Below, in pieces: positions 1-9,499 of a stretch of 64,000 nucleotides of DNA (its first letter is position 1; each line of letters begins with the position of its first letter). The translations under genes were made by a program, and so were the position numbers. The DNA comes from Fasciolopsis buskii. Its lineage: Eukaryota; Platyhelminthes; Trematoda; Plagiorchiida; Fasciolidae. The notes beneath the pieces are model-generated. The model was not told where the DNA came from and ran no database searches. It saw nothing but the letters and a program-made list of their open reading frames with translations. The DNA lies in assembly GCA_008360955.1 (NCBI GenBank), contig LUCM01000098.1, positions 15,806 to 79,805 of the forward strand. Direction: 5' to 3'.

Positions 1-690
1 GTGCCGCAGTGCGTTCAGTTCTGCTGTACGGTTGCGAGACATGGAATATTCGTGTGAATGTCCATCGGTTAGAGGTTTTCGACCACTGATGTCTACGTAG
101 TATGGCTAGGATTGGATGGAGTGAGTGGGTGAGTAACGTGGAGATCAGGAATCTAATACTAGGTGCTAATTCTGAGAATACCTTATATCAGCGTATGAAA
201 CTTAGTAGACTGCACTGGTTGGGTCAAGTGTTGCATATGGCGAACACTCGTCTACTATATCGAGCCATATTTTGTGATCCTCGCAAGGATTGGAATAAGC
301 CATGTGGAGGTCAACAGATTATGTGGCAACGTGGAATGAGAAGATGTACAGCGAGCTTAGGTAAAGTGGGTGTCTCACGTCTTGTTGGTTGAGGTCCGAA
401 AAACCCGTCAGCTAGCCGGCTGGAGACACTGAAAGATATGGCGGTGAACCGTGAACAGTTGCGATCGTGTTATCATTTTCTATGGAATCAGAATGATTGA
501 AGAAGTGCGTTTGCACAGTTAGACTTTGTTCCGTATGTTTGCTGCAGCAGCATCTTATCTTTTCCGCCCTGTGTAGGTCCATTCCCTATTAGTCTTAGAT
601 ATTCACTCGTTTTATTGAAACATGTAACTTTGAGGAAAAGGCAGCGGTCAGTCGGGCTTGCCTTGCTGTTTAATGTTGAACGATGATGAT
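1..690 (+). mobile_element. RTE-like LINE, 3' end, copy 1
   Basis: This is the 3' part of a non-LTR retrotransposon, cut by the window edge. It holds the C-terminal end of the RT protein followed by about 170 bp of 3' untranslated sequence. It ends near a short GATGAT-type tail at about 681-691, where it abuts a minus-strand gypsy fragment. Positions 58-672 are identical, base for base as far as I can read, to 8857-9471, while the first 57 bases differ at several positions. A more diverged relative lies at 35660-36462. Confidence 0.8.
3..500 (+). pseudogene. LINE reverse transcriptase C-terminal region, broken
   Basis: The frame from position 3 reads RSVLLYGCETW, then RLEVFDH, a TGA at 87-89 and CLRSMARIGW. 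It continues through RLHWLGQVLHM and CGGQQ to a second TGA at 390-392 and ends at TGA 498-500. Established family pattern: these are the conserved C-terminal blocks downstream of the RT fingers and palm in fluke RTE-like LINEs. The second internal stop replaces the Trp of the usual GWGP motif, since the next codons are GPKNPS. Two in-frame stops mean no functional protein is made. The 96-residue open piece between the stops is not a gene. The copy at 8802-9299 has the same stops. Confidence 0.85.
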
Positions 691-1308
691 TGAAAGTGCA
701 CGTGGGTGAGCAGACTTTTGCTCCTTCTAGCGGCTTGCAACTAGGATATCGTCCGGGTAAACATACATATTCTCTAAACTGCTTGTGTCCTCGAGCATAA
801 ACCTTTGGAAGGTTTGAGCCGCATTGCTGAGCCCGAAAGACATCCTCACGAACTCGAACAGTCCAAAGTCCCTGGTCACCGCCGTTTTCTATATGTCTGT
901 TTCCGGTATGGGGATTCGATTGTATGCTTGTACTAAATCTGTGCTGCTGGAGATCCCGCAACTGGACAGTGACGAAATGAGGTCCTGTATATGAGGAATC
1001 GGGTACCTATCAAGAACGGTGACCCTGACAAGTGCTGTGTAGTCCTCACATGGTCGCCAGTTGCCTTTTAACTTGGGGAACATGTGAAGATTAGAGGCCC
1101 AAGGGCTACTGGAAGGTCGGATGAAGCCTAGTTCCAACATGTGGTCGAATTCTGCCGTGGCTAGGCGGAACTTGCTAGGGGCTAGGCGATGATGCCGACT
1201 AAAAGTTGGAGGTCCTGTTGTCTCTATATGGTGGGTTAGCTTAGTAGTGACGGCGAGAAGTGGATCGGTGTTTCGCTGAACGGTGATGATGATGATGGTG
1301 TGTCGCAA
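690..1308 (-). pseudogene. gypsy reverse transcriptase N-terminal half, broken
   Basis: The frame 1308-889 reads HHIETTGPPTF, EFDHMLELGFIRPSSSPWAS, WRPCEDYTAL, DRYPIPHIQDL and STDLVQAYNRIPI. These are the classic gypsy RT fingers and palm blocks (IRPSxSPWASPL, GxWRxCxDYRALN, DLxxAYxxIP). The frame then shifts to one giving DFGLFEFVRMSFGLSNAAQ and YVYPDDILVAS, which is the YxDD catalytic box in the form YPDD. The sequence ends within about 20 residues of that box, at the LINE copy 1 junction. The likely cause is LINE insertion or a deletion. Confidence 0.85.
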
Positions 1309-1360
1309 TATGCCCGGGTAGTCGCGAGGCAGCTCGTTTTATGGCTGTTGGGCTGGCGGT

Positions 1361-1750
1361 TCAGCTTACTGGGGCCTGATTTGGTTGACGACGGGGTGCG
1401 AGCCTGTCACGGTCAGCGACGTTTGACGGTTTACTATTTTTCTGTGCCAAGCGTTGACTGGCAGGTAGAAATGCTGGAGGAAGTCTATGCCAATAATAGG
1501 ATATGGAACGTTGGTGACCATGAATACCCAAGGAAATGTACGATTCCGGCCTAGATCGAGGGTGAGGGAACAATATTCCTACGTCTGGATACCGGTGCCC
1601 GTAGCGTCTCTGCCTGTGCAGCGGTCAAATTATTCAGCTCACGAGGAATCACACCTATATCCACCAGGAATAGTCCGTTAGTCATCAAGTCCTTGACGTT
1701 ATGGAGGCGACAGTTGGTAGATAGCTCGATGTCTTGTGCCGCGGCCACGA
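1361..1750 (-). pseudogene. gypsy protease / pro-RT linker remnant
   Basis: Minus-strand frames here give GLFLVDIGVIP, which resembles the gypsy aspartic protease box (FLVDTGA.isViP) with the catalytic Asp kept but the following Thr-Gly-Ala altered. After a frame change, a stretch rich in FPWVFMVTNVPYPIIGIDFL matches the IxGxDFL block at the end of retroviral-type proteases. The two blocks lie in different frames. The protease would cleave the Gag-Pol polyprotein, but this copy cannot be read through. Confidence 0.7.
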
Positions 1751-1932
1751 ACCGGGGGCCTAGATTCCATGTTTCTTACTTGAGAAAGTGCACCCGGGGT
1801 CACATCATTTTGCTAAACCACCAAAACGGCTATGATACTTACGGAAGCCTTCCGTGGATGGCAGGAAGGGTCGCTTTGGTGAGGTGCTACTGCTCCTGCC
1901 CCGACGCGGGCTTAGCCGATCTCTATCGACTT

Positions 1933-2576
1933 TTAGCCGTCGAATAATGCGTCGATCTTCATCAAGATAGTTGTTAATTCTTCCTGTGAAGTTGAGGGTG
2001 TGGCTCGGGAGGACGAGGAAGTGTTTAATGCTGAGACCCCTGGGCTATATCGCAACATGATGTCATCAGCGATTTCGGCGGTCTCCTCTAGTGAATACTT
2101 AAGGGCAGCACCAAGCAAAGGCGGTAGATGTGGCGGGAGCCTTTGAAGCCACAGCTCTCGTAACATCGGGTCGTCGCCGAACTTTGCGCCTTTGAGACGC
2201 TGCCTTTCCCGCATTAGCTCTGAGGGCTTCTTATTTCCGAGCTTGACCCCTTGAAGCAACTGTCAGATGCACTGCTCTTCAGTAAGAGCAGTCCGAGTCA
2301 TAATAGCCTCCTTCAAAACTTCGTAACTGCGCGAAGATACCTTGACGTCCTAACCTGAAGGGTCATATCTGGAGGAAGACGGGCAACAACGCATCCAAAA
2401 CGGCTGGCGTCGCTAGTTATCCTGTAATTATCGAACTCCAGTTCGATTGAAGTAAACCAGAGTTGGGGATCCGACGACATGAACGATGGTGTATGAAGAA
2501 TTAAAGCCCCTATGGGCGATGGTCTTCGCTCCGTGGACATAGCACCATATTCGATAAAAGGAAGTTTTGTAAACAA
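1933..2576 (-). pseudogene. gypsy gag-like protein, frameshifted
   Basis: The upstream frame (2576-2313) contains the SDPQLWFTSIELEF and ITSDASRFGCVVARL blocks typical of trematode gypsy gag. After a frame change and a TGA, the downstream frame (2259-1933) continues with LGNKKPSELMRERQRL, LRELWLQRLPPHLPPLLGA and AEIADDIMLRYS. These are recognisable gag capsid-like blocks (WFxxxExxF, LLRELxLQRLPP). Gag would form the virus-like particle. The frame change near 2313-2265 and the stop show that it is inactive. Confidence 0.8.
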
Positions 2577-2599
2577 ACTGTGCTGAAAACTAGCGATAG

Positions 2600-3030
2600 G
2601 AAGCTGCAGCCAGTAAAAATCACGTAAAAGCCATCCGCAACAACAAAAAAATCCGGTAAAGTTCGCCCGTGAAAAGAGGCAGACAGGACGTCAGCAAAAA
2701 GAATAGAGACTCATGTGACCAGTCAATCACGTCGGGCTGACCACTTTGTAAGATCTTTTGTTTTGATGGAGATCTCGTACTATGTTTGCATGCCCTTAAC
2801 CGTTGTGAGCACTTGTGCGTCACCTTTACTCAGCTCTGTACGATTGCATTGCTGACAACCCAGACACTGGACCGGTACAACGAAAAGGCAGCCGAAAGCG
2901 GTTGGAGGTTGAGTATATTTTTGACAGGAGCGTGCTAGCGGAGCGCGTACAAGCGACGCGCAAATGGCGACCGCGCTAGGCGGTCAACGTTCGGTTAAAC
3001 AAGCGATCCGGAGGAACAACCATCCCACTT
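2600..3030. other. Unassigned flank between gypsy and LINE
   Basis: No coding motif is seen. A small GC-rich patch near 2930-2995 contains an imperfect inverted motif (GACCGC ... GCGGTC). It might be gypsy 5' untranslated region or LTR sequence, since it lies just upstream of gag on the minus strand, but no terminal repeat could be demonstrated. Confidence 0.3.
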
Positions 3031-3930
3031 GAGGTTGGAATTCGGCTTGTGATCATTCTTAAGCGTTCTTCGTCCTCCCAGATGAACTACGGTAAGCTTC
3101 CACCTTATCTTCATTTCCTTTCGACTTTGACGCGGAGAAATTCGGTCATTTAGATTGTGAAGTTAAAGTCCTCCCAGGTAACAATTCTTGCCGATGATAT
3201 TTCTTTGATGAAGGGCAATGCGCAGGCCATTCAGCATGCTTCGAATCGTTTTGCAGTTAAAAGGACATTTTACTGCTTCGGAATTGAGGTATCCCGATGT
3301 GACGTGCATTACACCTCCATGCTGCTAAGTACTTCAAAACTGTCAGGAGTCCACGTCTGCACTCATTGCTTTGGGTGTTCGATTGGAGTCATCCAATAGA
3401 TTCAGATACTTCGGGAGTTTCATTGCAACTGGTGAAGTTGTTGGGGAGAGGATCAAACCACGAAATCCAAAAGCCGGAACAGCTTTCGCAAACGCCTGAC
3501 ACATGTGGCACCATCGGCTTTCCCTCATGGGAGAGATATTCAGTGCCACAGTTCATAGTGTTCTTTATGGTTGTGTGACCTGGCCTATCCGCGGTGAGGA
3601 TGCTTGCTGACTCTCCGTTTTGGACCACCGATGTCTCCGAAACATTGCTGGTGTCTGGTGGGAACATTGGGTGAGCAGTGACGAGGTGCGTTATCGTGGG
3701 TTCGGTGCAGACATTCTTCCTTCGACTGAGATAATTTCCCTATGTCGCCTGCGGTGGCTTACCTTTTCGTGCTCTTTTTGTACGTACTGAGGATGGCTGG
3801 CGGAAGCGAAGTGACGGTCAAGCTGACTCAGCGTAGAGGTATGAAGAGGTTAGCTTCGGTTTTGACTTCTGTTGGTGTTTCCCATCAAGAAATAGAGAGT
3901 ATCGTTGATCGGAGCTGCTGAGTAACATGA
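3030..3930 (+). mobile_element. RTE-like LINE fragment, RT palm to C-terminus
   Basis: This is a plus-strand LINE remnant with a degenerate coding region and no identifiable 3' tail. It is more diverged than copies 1 and 2 and appears to be an independent, older insertion. It lies immediately downstream of the gypsy fragment and just before the inverted repeat pair at 4.15-4.6 kb. Confidence 0.75.
3157..3920 (+). pseudogene. LINE reverse transcriptase fragment, broken
   Basis: The first frame gives ILADDISLMKGNAQAIQHA, matching the LEYADDI.LL...QAMQ palm motif with the two Asp residues kept. Later frames give FRYFGSFIATG, AGTAFANA, MGEIFSATVHSVL, YGCVTWPIRGEDA, LSVLDHRCLRNIAGVWWEHW and SLCRLRWL. 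Each matches the known order of the fluke RTE-like RT C-terminal half. Several stops and frame changes lie between these blocks, for example the TGA inside AFANA-HMW. The end, near 3830-3920, keeps RALFVRTEDGWRKR and MKRLASVLTSVG. Confidence 0.8.
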
Positions 3931-4149
3931 TACAGAATATAAATTAGTGGCTTGGATGATTTGCTTGCTGTCTATAGAACCCGTGCCTCCTAAAACGATG
4001 AAAACAAAACAAAAAGTCGCAACGCAACACTTCGCAACTTGCCCTTTAATATTGACCCCTCCTTTATCCATTTTTCGCCTACTTCTGTTTGCATGTTGCT
4101 GTTTTGGCACCGTGTTTGTTTTCAAGCTGAGATATACATAATATGATAT

Positions 4150-4275
4150 GGATATGGAGATTGTGAATAGTATCCGGATGAGTGAATAAGATTTCCTAGG
4201 AAGCATACAACCGATTTCGCGGTTATTGTCGTCTTTCATGCATGCGAGCCGGTACTCTTGTCCAAACAAAATTAA
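4150..4275 (-). repeat. Hammerhead-bearing short repeat, copy A
   Basis: On the minus strand this copy reads GGACAAGAGTACC, then the ribozyme-like core (4245-4203) and ends with a CACTCATCCGGATACTA-type block. Core: stem I GCATGC pairs with GTATGC over six pairs including one G-U, and the GAA box is intact (CGCGAAA). The stem III element is ATCGGT, and the CTGANGA box has decayed to ATGAAAG. Copy B faces it 230 bp away on the other strand. The catalytic boxes are damaged, so cleavage is not expected. Confidence 0.6.
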
Positions 4276-4289
4276 GCAAGTGCATTCCT

Positions 4290-4605
4290 AATTGGTATGT
4301 CTCACTAGAATCTAATTCGCATCTATTCTGGGGGTATTCTGCCTCCTTTCCTAAGATTGGATCAGCCCGTCTGACAAAGAAATGTCAACAAATCACAGTT
4401 GTGATTTTTATACGGACTCTTCAACGAAGGGCCTTCATGCACAATCGTGACGCTACAAATTACATTCTGGTGCTACCAATTCGGAGTAAACAAGTATAAA
4501 AATGTTTGGACAAGAGAGTACCGGGTACGCATATCTGACGAGCAGCAATAACCGAGTGCCTCCGAGAAATTCTGTTCACTCATCCAGATACTACTCACAG
4601 TTTGT
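4290..4605 (+). repeat. Hammerhead-bearing short repeat, copy B
   Basis: This copy reads GGACAAGAGAGTACC at 4508-4522, stem I 5' strand GCATAT at 4529-4534, an intact CTGACGA box at 4535-4541, then GCAG-CAATAA-CCG. A deletion of about 15 bases then removes the GAA box and cleavage site. The shared 3' block GAGAAATTCTG...CACTCATCC follows. Upstream, near 4300-4325, the TCACTAGAATCTAATTCG block is shared with copy C, so the repeat is longer than the ribozyme core. Confidence 0.6.
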
Positions 4606-4619
4606 TTGTATATATACCC

Positions 4620-7185
4620 TGGCTACTTTAGTATGCTTTTTATTAGACGAATGTTTGCCTGACAAAACTCCGCATCATGCACGATACTGGTTGTTCTTTT
4701 TCACTTCCGTTTTTTGATGATTATGAACCCATTAGATGCACTTTCCGAAGTCCTCTAGTCTGTCTTCCTTGATTTGATAACGATATTCGACGCGTTCGAT
4801 CATGGCGTTGCTTCTTATCGAAGGTTATGTCAGAGGAATTCATTTCTCTCTTCTAGTCCCTGAATGCGGACAGCCCAGTCTTTTTCATGATTTTTTCTAC
4901 ATGAACTCATCGCAGGTAGTAACGTTCGGTCGTGTTCCCTCGTGGGTCTTTATTTTCGGATTTGTAATTGAGTCGATTATAGGAGTTCCCTTATTCTCCT
5001 GTGAATCAATCGTTCCTAAACAGAATTTGTATAAGTATGGAGATGTGGAATGGCGTTAGACATGAGTGCGAGTCAGAATCGGTCTAAACGTTGAACGACG
5101 AGATGAATGCGAACGAAAGGAACGTAAATCGTTATGTAAGGTGAGTCAAGTTTGCAAGAATTTCGGTGGAAATTTTTCATGGTCCTTGATGTGCAAACCG
5201 CACATGTTGGTCAATGGGTCAACTGAAATAGAAGAGATATGTGCCATGACAGATAGCAAAGGCGAATTAAAAAAAACTTAATATGCCCTGGAAGGATTGC
5301 TAGGGGGCGACCGAGTACCACAGGCCGATCACGTTAATGAAAAACAGAAGTAGTGGCAGTTTGCTCAACATAGAAATCCGTCGCAATACGGATTTAGATG
5401 CACGAGCTATTTAATCGTTTAACCTAGTCGAAAGTGAGAGTAGACCACTGCAAATAGGGGCTTATCATAGCAACTGGGTAGTTGATGGATTCAGCTCTGG
5501 GGACGGGGACGACGCTGAGGGAGGGCGCTCAGCAAAGTATGAAGGATAGGAGAGGATGAGTGTGCACTCATAGCATGTAGATACGTTCATGTGAACGCCG
5601 AACCAGAAGAGAGGTTCTGAGCGTTATAAAAGCCGTCAGAGAAAGGTAAGAATTCCTATCGATTGGTAATTGACTGGTTGAACACGACATCGTCAACATG
5701 CTTATGAAGTTATGCAGTTGATTTTCTGGCCCATCGCTATGTTAAGCGTGAAAACAAATGAGGGAGAACGGCAGCTTGAAAAAGCCGGAGTTGTTAGTTA
5801 GTGGACTGGGTACGTTTGCCGAGCTCTGTTGATTAGTAAATATTCATGCATTGACAATATGGAGTTGCTGCAATCAACAGACTGCAGCTTATGAAGAAAC
5901 AAAGGAATGGGAACTAAGGTAAAGGCAAAACAGTGATCTAAAAAAATGCAGCTAACCGATTTTACATGATTGGTCGAGGTTTTAGAAGCAAAATGATTAA
6001 ACTGCTTCCATAGTAGACCTATTAGGCTTCCGTGCACATTGGAAGGGGTCATTTGGGATAATTAGGTGGACATGTAAACGTCTAAAGGCGGTCCGTTATG
6101 TTGATTTGAATACAGAAAGTGATGACAATGGAACGACATCACTTCGATAAAATGTTAGAGATCAAGTTTTTGGCTATGGATGCTACGGTTATATTTTTCC
6201 GGGCTGTGGTAATAACGCAGATGGCTCTGTTAACGAGTATAGTCAGTTTTGGCAAGTGAGCCTGGTCCAAATTTGTGAACCATAGAGGGAAGATTATCTC
6301 GACCAGCAGTGAAGACAGTTTTTGAGGCTTGGAGAAAGTTGAATTTCTCTCCTCAATAACAGAGGGGACAGGCATTGTGTGGGCTGCTAAGTAGACTATT
6401 GTACAAACGCGGCATTCACATTATCAGCGTCTGATGTGCAGGCTCGCTTCCGAATGTGTTGTCCTTCCAGTAACCTGATTCCCAGTCAGGTAACGAAAAA
6501 CTGATTTTCGAAAGACGAGTTTGATGATTTTGTCTCCCCTTTGATCAAAATTAGCGGACGTTCCACGGAAGCCTAGTCATGGATTTTATAAGCGTTGCTT
6601 TAGTTTTTGGGATTTTTTACAAGCACGCAGCTATCCTCCCGTGATGGAAGGTCAAGTACTACATTCGATGTCTTCGGAAATGAAATTGGTGAACCGAGTG
6701 AGTATTCAAAGGGAAATCATGGGGATATAATAGGGAAGGATCTTTTTAACAGGAGAGGTAGATTTCTCTTCTTGGCTTTAATTCGCCTTTTCGAAAAAAT
6801 TACAGGTATGCAGAAGGGCGGTCACTCGGTGAAATAGAAACGTGTAGTTGTACGCAAAAAAAAACAGCATGATTCCTTGTTGGGATGGGGTAAGCCCACC
6901 AAATCGAAAGGTTATTAGGTATACATGATGTGGTTAAAACCATCAAAGAGCCAAACAGTGATCAAACCAAAACAGACGGATAAACCATCATAGGGCAGGT
7001 TAGTATCACACAGAGGACAAGACAGAATGGCGTACGTAGTACTAATCGCTATGCCATAATAAGATGAAAATTTGAAGTGATGCGTAATTGTCGCACAGTT
7101 AGGCTTCATTAAATGCAAAGCGAAGGCATTACTAGATCAATTGCACCAGTCACTTTTGATGTAGGACTAAGTACCCCTCAGTACC
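4620..7185. other. Unassigned region
   Basis: Only short open frames without recognisable domains or splice-supported exons are seen (for example 4802-5059 and 6607-6837). The base composition is like the rest of the window. I see no tRNA, satellite or transposon signature that I could defend. Parts may be older LINE sequence upstream of the fragment at 7190. Confidence 0.3.
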
Positions 7186-7189
7186 GGTG

Positions 7190-7470
7190 TAGGTATGTTT
7201 AGGATGCACTTTACATCCTCGAAGTGTTAAGGGTTGTTGCCAGACTGAATAAACCCGAAGCTGAATCTTGTCTGTGGAGGAGAATTATACGAAGTGGATA
7301 AGTTTTGCTATTTTGTCGGTTGGACCTCATTAGTTCATCCTATTTTGGATGAGGTATCTCCGTGTGTAAAGAGGATTTGACTAGCATTTACGAACTTGGG
7401 ATATCTGAGGCGCCGATGCGGTGTCCGCTTATCGATTAAAGGCCGGCTGTTCACTTTCCGCCGAAACATA
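7190..7470 (+). pseudogene. LINE RT scrap
   Basis: Across two frames this stretch reads GMFRMHFTSSKC, ELYEVDKFCYFVGW, LAFTNLGYLRRRCGVRLSIK and GRLFTF. These match, in order, the RT blocks GMRFAPSKCKVLLQDW, EQLEVVDKFCYLGS and AFANLRHLWRRRDVRLSIKGRVY of the fluke RTE-like family. Stops interrupt it. The flanks lose similarity, so it is a short truncated relic. Confidence 0.65.
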
Positions 7471-7499
7471 CTTACCCAAATAACTCGTCACTGCCATTT

Positions 7500-8715
7500 C
7501 GGAATAGTTCAGCCCACATTTTTAACTAGCCATTCCCAGTTTTATGGGTTCACTCGAGCGTACATATTGTTCGCAAAAGTGAAAGTTGTCTGGCTTGGAA
7601 TCAGAGGGCGGGAATCCGGAGTAATTCATTCAACTGAAACTGATCATGAGTGGATAGAATGTTTGATAAGAGTGATTTTGTGATACGCCCACGGATTAGG
7701 AGGCTGCGAATCGTTGTTGCTAGAACGCAGACGTTTTATCTTCCTTAAAGTTTTGTAATTCCTATTCATTGGCTAAGATCGATAACCTGGCACGTCATCC
7801 GGACAGTGTTCTGTCGATTCGATGAACACAGATTGCCACTGTGAGCAATTACTGATTGATTGTCGCAAGACGTTGCGTTTGGAGCAAGCTCAACGGTGGT
7901 AGTTCGATGAAATAGATAATTTTGGCTAGTCAATATTTTCGCCATTCAAACAAGGAAAGGGGTCATAGTTGACGGTGCAAATTTTACGAGGAATGAAACC
8001 ATATGTCACATGTTACCATCAGGCTGTTGTTGGTTAACGTCGTTTGATATCTAAAGATATCCCAATCGCAAACTGCTAAGGCAAAGTGTGAAAACGGCGG
8101 CGCTATTCTATTCGCAACGAAGTTTCGGGGTTTTTGTAGCGGGCATTTTCTCGAATCATGATAAGGGTTTTTTGGCGGCTGGTTTGCGCTGTATAGGCCT
8201 AACCACACAGCTCAGATATACGATGGCTGAGGTCGGAGGATTTACGAAGAATGTTGATGTTTTGAAGTGTTGCCAGAATGTGGCCGAGTAAGTGCATCAG
8301 CCAGAATGGGTGCACTTCAGACGTATGGGCTCAGTCGAACCCTTCTGCTTATATAGTATGTTTTGTTTAGTTGGTGCGTGATTAGTACTAGCACTGCTCC
8401 TGGTGTCCAGATTCTGGCTGGTCCACTGCCCGTCGATAGAGCTTTGCTGGTTAGTTCTGCATGCATGAATAAGCAACCTCACACTTTCTGTAAATGCGAA
8501 TTTCAGTCGAAAAATGAATTTCGAAAAATTACATCATTTGGTCCATCGTTTTTCTGCACACTCCGAACCTCGTTGGGCTCGGGTTCATTGAGATGCTTAT
8601 TTTTCACAAGCGGAATCTGAAGTCGAGCAAAAGGCAACCAGGTGGTTATGTCATCGAAAAGGAACTGGTAACAAAGTTCGGATGGAATTTAATTTAGTAG
8701 GCGAACTGTTTACCG
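7500..8715. other. Unassigned region between LINE relics
   Basis: No domain, splice-supported exon or repeat is recognised. Short frames such as 8363-8620 have no identifiable motif. Confidence 0.3.
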
Positions 8716-8719
8716 TAGT

Positions 8720-9492
8720 TGGTTGGGTATGGCCAGAGGTCAGTTGTCGGGGCGTTCTCCGAAATCAATGAACACTGAAGTTGAAAGGTTGTATGTGATG
8801 TGCTGCAGTGCGCTCACTTCTGTTCTACTTTTGCGAGACATGGAATATTCGTGTGGATGTCCATCGGTTAGAGGTTTTCGACCACTGATGTCTACGTAGT
8901 ATGGCTAGGATTGGATGGAGTGAGTGGGTGAGTAACGTGGAGATCAGGAATCTAATACTAGGTGCTAATTCTGAGAATACCTTATATCAGCGTATGAAAC
9001 TTAGTAGACTGCACTGGTTGGGTCAAGTGTTGCATATGGCGAACACTCGTCTACTATATCGAGCCATATTTTGTGATCCTCGCAAGGATTGGAATAAGCC
9101 ATGTGGAGGTCAACAGATTATGTGGCAACGTGGAATGAGAAGATGTACAGCGAGCTTAGGTAAAGTGGGTGTCTCACGTCTTGTTGGTTGAGGTCCGAAA
9201 AACCCGTCAGCTAGCCGGCTGGAGACACTGAAAGATATGGCGGTGAACCGTGAACAGTTGCGATCGTGTTATCATTTTCTATGGAATCAGAATGATTGAA
9301 GAAGTGCGTTTGCACAGTTAGACTTTGTTCCGTATGTTTGCTGCAGCAGCATCTTATCTTTTCCGCCCTGTGTAGGTCCATTCCCTATTAGTCTTAGATA
9401 TTCACTCGTTTTATTGAAACATGTAACTTTGAGGAAAAGGCAGCGGTCAGTCGGGCTTGCCTTGCTGTTTATCGTTGGACCATGATGATGAT
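8720..9492 (+). mobile_element. RTE-like LINE, 3' end, copy 2
   Basis: This is the second copy of the 3' LINE segment seen at 1-690, offset by 8799. It extends further 5' with degenerate TLKLKG and CAAVRSLLFYFCETW. The stretch 8857-9471 is identical to copy 1, whereas the preceding 57 bases differ at about 7-8 sites. The 3' end is an ATGATGATGATGA-type tail at about 9480-9495, as in the other copies. Confidence 0.8.
8802..9299 (+). pseudogene. LINE RT C-terminal region, copy 2, broken
   Basis: Its content and stop positions match the copy at 3-500: a TGA before CLRSMARIGW, a TGA in place of the GWGP tryptophan and a final TGA at 9297-9299. The GCETW motif is degraded here to FCETW, while copy 1 keeps GCETW. 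The reading frame is dead in both copies, so the perfect match downstream cannot reflect selection on protein. Confidence 0.85.
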
Positions 9493-9499
9493 GAAAGAG

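Larger units (their letters stand above)
680..2600 (-). mobile_element. Ty3/gypsy LTR retrotransposon fragment (gag-pro-RT)
   Basis: Read on the minus strand, this block shows gag (about 2576-1933), a protease/linker region (about 1750-1361) and the first part of reverse transcriptase (about 1308-690) in the normal gypsy order. It stops just after the YxDD box, where the 3' end of LINE copy 1 begins. RNase H, integrase and both LTRs are absent. Stops and frameshifts separate the parts, so this is a dead, truncated copy. No LTR could be defined upstream, between 2600 and 3030. Confidence 0.85.

Noticed and set aside
488..961. 157-codon minus-strand frame as one protein
   Set aside because: Its upstream part is frameshifted gypsy RT and its downstream part is the reverse of the LINE 3' region; a composite of two dead elements.
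3850..4269. 139-codon minus-strand frame with a hydrophobic segment
   Set aside because: It runs through hammerhead repeat copy A and the end of a LINE relic; no domain, no splice or promoter support.
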